A model generated the notes under the pieces. That model did not search any database. It had not been told where the DNA came from and was given only the letters and a program-made list of their open reading frames with translations. The translations under genes and the position numbers were made by a program. From Poecilobothrus nobilitatus (taxonomy: Eukaryota > Arthropoda > Insecta > Diptera > Dolichopodidae), in the NCBI GenBank assembly GCA_947095535.1, contig OX352773.1:253665590-253729589 (forward strand): a DNA stretch of 64,000 nucleotides. Reading direction: 5' to 3'. Of the stretch, positions 58,552 to 64,000 are shown piece after piece (positions within the stretch are counted from its first letter, which is position 1; each line of letters starts with the position of its first letter).

Positions 58552-61080
58552 CTAAGGAACATATAAAGTCTGAGGCAAGCAAAATAATATTTCGAGGAAT
58601 TAAATTCTATAAGAAATGGTGGAATGAAAATTATTTACGCAAAAAAGTTAAATAAAGGGAGGCTTATACCCCGTGTTAATATAAAAAAATCTGATTAGAT
58701 TACTCTATTATTAACCTGGCTAATGACTTATTTTTTTTTTTTAATTTAGACGACATACAAATTTAATTTGGTTTCAATTTAGTGGTGATCTGGCAAAGTA
58801 TTTATTATTTAGTCAAAACATAAAAATTTTTTTTTTTATTACCATCATGGAATTCAATATTACAATATCTTAGATGATAACGAAATTCCGTCAATTTTTT
58901 AGCGATTATTCGTGAAGAGACGACCAAATCAAATTAAATAAAAATAAGGAATAAAGAAAATCAAAAAAAAAAAAAACAAAAAAGCAAACAAGCAACAAGC
59001 AAAAAAATAAATAAAGAAAACTAAAAACATTAGTAATACGAATTTTTTCAAATTGAATTTTAAATAAGCATTATGTGAATATATTTATAACATCCATATA
59101 CATATTTATCAGTTCTTAGGTTCTAATATATACATATGTATAGGATGGATATATATTGTATTTTTGATTACTTGATTGTTATGAAATAATGGTTTTGATT
59201 TCGTGAAATTTCAAGGATTATTTGAAAGTTCATTCTGTAGTTCATTCTCTCCTTTTGAATTCATAATTTACTGCCTACATTTTTAATGTTTGCCTGTTCA
59301 CTAATCGATACTTTTTTCGAATTGACAAAATTTAAAAAAGAAAAAAAAACTTATATATATTTGGACTTTTATTTGTAGCTAAATTTAAAATTTTTAAGGC
59401 AAATAATTATAAATGACAAGAACAGAACAGAGAAGATATACACTAAAAGATAAAGCTAATCGCTAGCGTTTCTACTAGTGACAAACCATGTAAACAAAAT
59501 TTTAATATTAACATAAAGATGAGGAATAAATATACAAAGAGTGGCTCAAATAGTAATGGATAATATCAAGAATAACTAGAAGAGTAAATACAAAAATAGC
59601 AGATATTTTTTTTTTGTGTGGGTTTGGGGGAAACTGAAAATCTTTAAAAGATACAAAGCAGCCGTAACCGAATGTTCGTCGGATTACACCAAAATTAATC
59701 ATTCATTTCTGCTAATGTTTTTCCAGATACTAAGATACACTAAAAATCTTACATACTTTCCCTAAGGAAACCTGTTGTGATATTTCTAAAGTTCTCATTC
59801 ATTGAAGCCTTTCTATAGTAATCTGATTCTCTATGAGAGCTACTTCTACATTTATATAGCGTTTTGGGGGAACTTTACGTCTTATGGCATATCTTTTTGT
59901 TTTATCGATAACTTTGAGGATTCTTAAATTTATGACATTGCGACATATGACATTTATGACATTGTGACATATAATCGTATAGATTTAATTACCGATATCT
60001 TTAATTTAAACTTACGACCTGGAAGCCAGTAATTCTTTATTTGCCTATTTATTATGTAATTCTTTTTATATTTTGTTATAACGTGTTCTTTTCACTTTAG
60101 CTTGACATCTAGTGTCTATAATGGCTATGTATTTTCACTTGATATTATTACATCATTTAAGTTTATTGGTGGGCTTGATAATTTGTTTTCTAACATTGTA
60201 GTAACAAATTAACTTATTATAATATTGTTAAGTCTCTTAACAATGCCTAATAAATATATTTCAGGGGAATTTACCTATTTAAAATATTTAACTAAAATGC
60301 AATTTTTAATAACGGTATCAAGTTTTGTTTAATACAATGAAGACCTTAATATACATCTATATCAATGTTTCTTTGCTTAATGGAATTTTTTTTAAGCAAT
60401 AACTACAGCAACGATATTGTAATTATTTTTTTTGTTTTTTATTTGAAATTATTCCTGAAGGATTTTTTCGAAAATTAAATTTAAATTTTTTAAAGTATAT
60501 TAATACAATTTTTTATTATAATATTATAATATAACAGTTACAAATTTGCAATTTGTATTGAATCTTTAAAAAGAAAAAAAATACAAAGAATGTTTCGAAT
60601 TTTTTAGGCTTTTCAGATTTTTCTTTGTCGTTTTGATTATTTTTTTTGATATTTTAAAATATCTTAAAGATATATTTTTTAAGTTCATAGTTTAAGTTAA
60701 TGAAATTTAAATTTGAAATTAAAATGTTGAAATACAAGACATTTTTTTGTTAGGGGGAGGTAAATGTGCTTTTCTTTTTAATATGTCTGTATAATTTTCA
60801 ATAATCTTTTGAAAGACTTTGATTATACTATTGCCAGTCAACTTAAGTTATTGATGAAATTTTATGATTATCTTTAGGGAAAAGAGAATGTTTTCAGATT
60901 TAAAATATACGTTGTTTTAGTTTATTCATTCTAAAGAAGATGTGGAAGGAGCAGCATTCCCAATGAAAGTACGATAGAATATTTTGAATGGGTGTAATAA
61001 ACGAACATAATAGAATAAAATGAATAAGGTTATAAAAGAAAATGGTTTTATTTTTTACATTTGTTTCTTTTTTTGTATCG
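58552..61080. other. Unassigned AT-rich sequence
   Basis: A-rich runs near 58960-59030 and many T runs. No gene, tRNA-like box or family match. Confidence 0.45.
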
Positions 61081-61271
61081 TTTTTTTTTAGTGTATTTTC
61101 TTGCCACATAAATGTCACAAGGAAATTACATAACCTTTCTTTTTCAGGCGTGGCATGTACATGGCGTAAGGGGGAATTACTCTTACGACTTGTGTGGGAT
61201 TCGAACCCACTCGCACTTATTGTTTATAGTGTAGGTTATACGCTCTTACCCACTGGGCCACCGAGGTCCCC
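61081..61271 (-). mobile_element. tRNA-derived SINE, copy 3
   Basis: Minus-strand reading: GGGGACCTCGGTGGCCCAG with A box TGGCCCAGTGG and a B box GGTTCGAATCC (plus strand GGGATTCGAACCCAC). A body matching 15150-15260 follows, then an A tail seen as the T run at 61081-61089. I could not find a convincing target duplication. The plus-strand open frame across it is not a gene. Confidence 0.85.
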
Positions 61272-61336
61272 ATGACAATAATGAATTTATTAATGGCTAT
61301 TAATGGTAAATAGACAATAATGAATTTATTAATGGT
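61272..61336. repeat. Short duplication next to the SINE
   Basis: GACAATAATGAATTTATTAA plus TGG occurs at about 61274 and again at about 61312, separated by 15 bases. Confidence 0.6.
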
Positions 61337-61545
61337 TTAACTTATTTTCTATTTTAAAATTTTCAACAAATCACTTTTCAAATAAAAAAAAAACAAAGAG
61401 TAGGCACCATTATATTATTTTTGGCACTATTATAATATGTACATATAAATATTATTTATCTAAAAAAAAAGGAAAACATACAGCAAATAGTTTTCAGATA
61501 TATACGCACATAATATCTATAAAACCTTTAAACTATTAGAAAACC

Positions 61546-61655
61546 GACCGTATAATTCCCGTACGAGCATAATTTTAAAAATATAATAAATATATATGTC
61601 ATTATATTTGTGTAATTGTACACTATCAAGGAGCCGAGTTGTAAGGAAAAGTATA
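61546..61655 (-). repeat. Family-1 tail fragment
   Basis: ATAATTCCCGTACGAGCATA, ATAATAAATATATATGTCATT in part, and CACTATCAAGGAGCCGAGTT follow the order of the inverted family-1 tail at 55951-56040. Confidence 0.5.
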
Positions 61656-62695
61656 GTATTTTTTTTTTATTAACTCTATATAAAAGATGAGTGGATTACA
61701 CTACGTACATCAAATTTAATCCTGAACTTAATTCTTCACAACATTTATGTGTCATTTATATAGATAGATGGGTGTATAGTTCTAAAAATTCCGTAAAAAT
61801 TGTTATTTTTTTTTTTAAATCAAATTCCCATTCATAAATTTGTATACAAAAAAGCAAAAAAAATAGATAAAAACGTATTTTAAGAGAAATTTCGGTTCAG
61901 TTGTATAAAAAGAGTATGTTGTAAGAGCTTTTATTGTATTAAAGGAACCACAACTATAAAAACAACCCTACCATGATAACCATGCATTTTTATATTGTGT
62001 ATTGTGTTGAGTCGGTTTTTTTTTCCTTTGCAAAATTGCATTTTATCATATACACGTTTTATTAAATCAAAAAGTAACAGAAAGAAAAACAATAAAATAA
62101 AATTCTTTATATATAAAGGCTATTATTTTGAACTAAGATATCCAGATCGATTTCTATTAGAATTTGCTGTAAAATTCACAATATAATATTTTTATTAAAA
62201 AGTTCAACTATTAAAAAAACAATATTTCTTTATACTCATATAATAATAATTATTAAATATTTTTAATCCTTTTTTAAAATTTTGATTTTCGAAATATCCC
62301 AAATATTCGAAATCAATATATAAACATTTTTTTTTTTTAAATTACTCTCAAAAGTTTTTCTTTCATTCTCCATAATTCATAAGTTTTCACAAACATCCTT
62401 TCTACATCCTTATTCGGTTTTGTTCACTTAAAATTTAACATTACTCAAAAGAGCCTGATATACAGCGCTTTTTGGTTGGCTTTCGTTGTTTTCCACCAAA
62501 TTATATCATTATCTAATTTGAATTTTTCAGTTCCATTGCAAATTCTGATTGTAGGATTACAGAACACGGCAACTCAATGTATACATATACGCCAAACATC
62601 ATGATAGCCAAACTTATTGAAAGTAATTTTTATTTAAGTTACTTCTGCAGTACTATAATTTAATTTACTTCTGGACTTGAGTAATTTAAGATAAG
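61656..62695. other. Unassigned AT-rich sequence
   Basis: No gene or family match. Confidence 0.4.
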
Positions 62696-63532
62696 ACAAG
62701 TAAATGTAACAGTAAGTCGATGCAAACGATTTATTTATGTCCTACACCTGCAAAAATTCAAATTAAATAAAAAATCCATAAATTATTTTAGTTAGGTATT
62801 TAATATGTATAAGCTAAAAAATAAATGCTTTTACAACCTTTGTACAAAATTTTAGGTTTCTATCTCTATTAAATTCGAAGATATGCTTGTTAGGTCTTGG
62901 GAAGTGTGTGAAGGCATCGGGATCACCACCCAAATTCATCTCAAATTTTAGGGACATGATCAGAACAGGGTAGAACACTCTTATATCAAATTTCAAGTTT
63001 TTATATTTATTTATTTTGAAGATATGCTTGTTATGTCTTGGGAGTTATTATGTGTGGGAGATACCCGAACAACCATTCCAATTCATCTGAAATTTTAGGC
63101 AAATCAGGGATTCAGGAAACAACAACCTCATATCAAATTTGCAGTTTTTATTTTTATTAATTTCGAAGATATGCTTGTTCGATTTTGGGAATTGTGTGTG
63201 AGGTACCCGAACAACTCCTCCACTTCATCTCAAATTTTAGGGATATCAGGGATTCAGGAAAACACACCCTTGTACAACATTTTAGGTTTCTATCTTTATT
63301 AATTTCGAAGATATGCGTATTCGGTTTTGAGAGTTGTATGGGAGGTACCCGAACACATGGTCCGATTTCGACCATTTCCAATCCCCGCGATACTTTAGTC
63401 ATTGTTGACGGACGGACATCGCTAAATCGACTCAGGAGGTGATCTTGATTCAGAATATGTATCTAACTCGCTTCCTTTTGGTGAAACACCATACCAAAGT
63501 TAATATACCCTATACTTTAGGTGTAGGGTATA
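62696..63532 (+). mobile_element. Family-2 element, short copy with about 145-bp array
   Basis: The head ACAAGTAAATGTAACAGTAA, the hairpin region and a decayed CCTACACCTG box are followed by four units. GAAGATATGC marks their phase at 62877, 63018, 63165 and 63307 (spacings 141, 147, 142). The tail has GACGGACGGACATCGCTAA, TCTAACTCGCTTCCTTTTGG and TTTAGGTGTAGGGTATAAT. The flanks TAATTTAAGATAAG and TAATTTATAATATAA may be a degraded target duplication. The units match the left-most, diverged units of the 11.2-kb element better than its central ones. Confidence 0.75.
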
Positions 63533-64000
63533 ATAATTTATAATATAAAAGTTTTATACACAACGGCTATTTTTATTTTGAAAAATTACGCCAAAAACAA
63601 AGTAGCTACACTGAATTTATTTTCCTTTATTTTTAATTTTAATTATTTTGCGATTAAAATTTGTAAGTATCTATAGGTACTTCATGTTTTTACTTATTGT
63701 CAATATTTAATTAGTTTTTGTATAATTTGTTTTGTTTTGTTCATGTCTTTGGTATTCAAGAACTTGATGCTCTTCAAGACAACATTTAATTCACATCTTA
63801 ATTTTTGTTTTTTTTTTTTATAATTTTCACTCATTTTAAATTATTGTATTTTTTTTTTACCCAGTATCTTAAGGATTGCAGAACAGAAAAAAAAATTTGA
63901 AAGTATTTTTTTTTACTAAAGTAAAATTTTTGAAAAGATATTTAAATGATACGTGCATTGAATTTTTTTGTGTTTTTTTTTTTTTTATACTTCGTTCCTT
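63533..64000. other. Unassigned AT-rich sequence
   Basis: T-rich with several long homopolymers. Nothing supported. Confidence 0.45.

Noticed and set aside
58383..58655. A 90-codon plus-strand frame.
   Set aside because: It begins inside the family-3 element and runs across its end and target duplication into flanking DNA, so it cannot be an old conserved gene.

Overview
The window is AT-rich eukaryotic nuclear DNA with long A and T runs, many microsatellites, tRNA-derived SINEs, LINE tails, a Tc1/mariner-superfamily element and a Mutator-like relic. I read it as intergenic or intronic sequence of an insect. A fly (Diptera) is my best guess: three dispersed families carry a (GGAC)n or (GTCC)n stretch beside a conserved core ending TCGATTTAGC-ATGTCCGTC, which resembles the 'mini-me' repeats described from dipterans. 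That comparison is from memory, not a search. No intact host protein gene, tRNA or rRNA gene was found. Every coding trace I can assign belongs to a broken mobile element.

Layout. 0-6 kb: an 88-bp-unit minisatellite, a SINE, a small MITE, a transposase N-terminal relic and a foldback hairpin. 6-10 kb: a LINE 3' end, a MITE, a possible hAT-type element, a tRNA-like sequence, and tails of two dispersed families. 10-13.8 kb: a family-4 repeat split by a 2.07-kb family-2 element that holds a 147-bp tandem array. 15-19 kb: a SINE with a perfect 13-bp target duplication, a LINE RNase H relic with a hairpin, and a family-3 copy. 22-27.6 kb: two foldback-type minisatellite elements, a family-3 copy nested in a family-1 copy, and an old family-1 copy. 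31.2-32.2 kb: a Mutator-like relic with an 8-bp target duplication and a CpG-rich patch. 34-42.6 kb: family 3, family 1, then a mariner whose 5' part was split by about 4 kb of family-2 and tandem family-4 DNA. 45.9-46.9 kb: another foldback element. 50.9-58.5 kb: two good family-1 copies, one decayed one, a LINE tail and a family-3 copy. 61-63.5 kb: a SINE, a family-1 tail and a short family-2 element.

Family names used here: family 1 starts AACGAGGAAGAG; family 2 starts ACAAGTAAATG; family 3 starts ACAAGGCAGAATG; family 4 is rich in GAGACACAA; family 5 is the 88-bp minisatellite core. Families 1-3 share an AAACRAG-type head, internal tandem units and a GGAC/GTCC tract; families 1 and 2 also share subterminal inverted ATACCC/GGGTAT boxes. 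I consider this group the most interesting content of the window.
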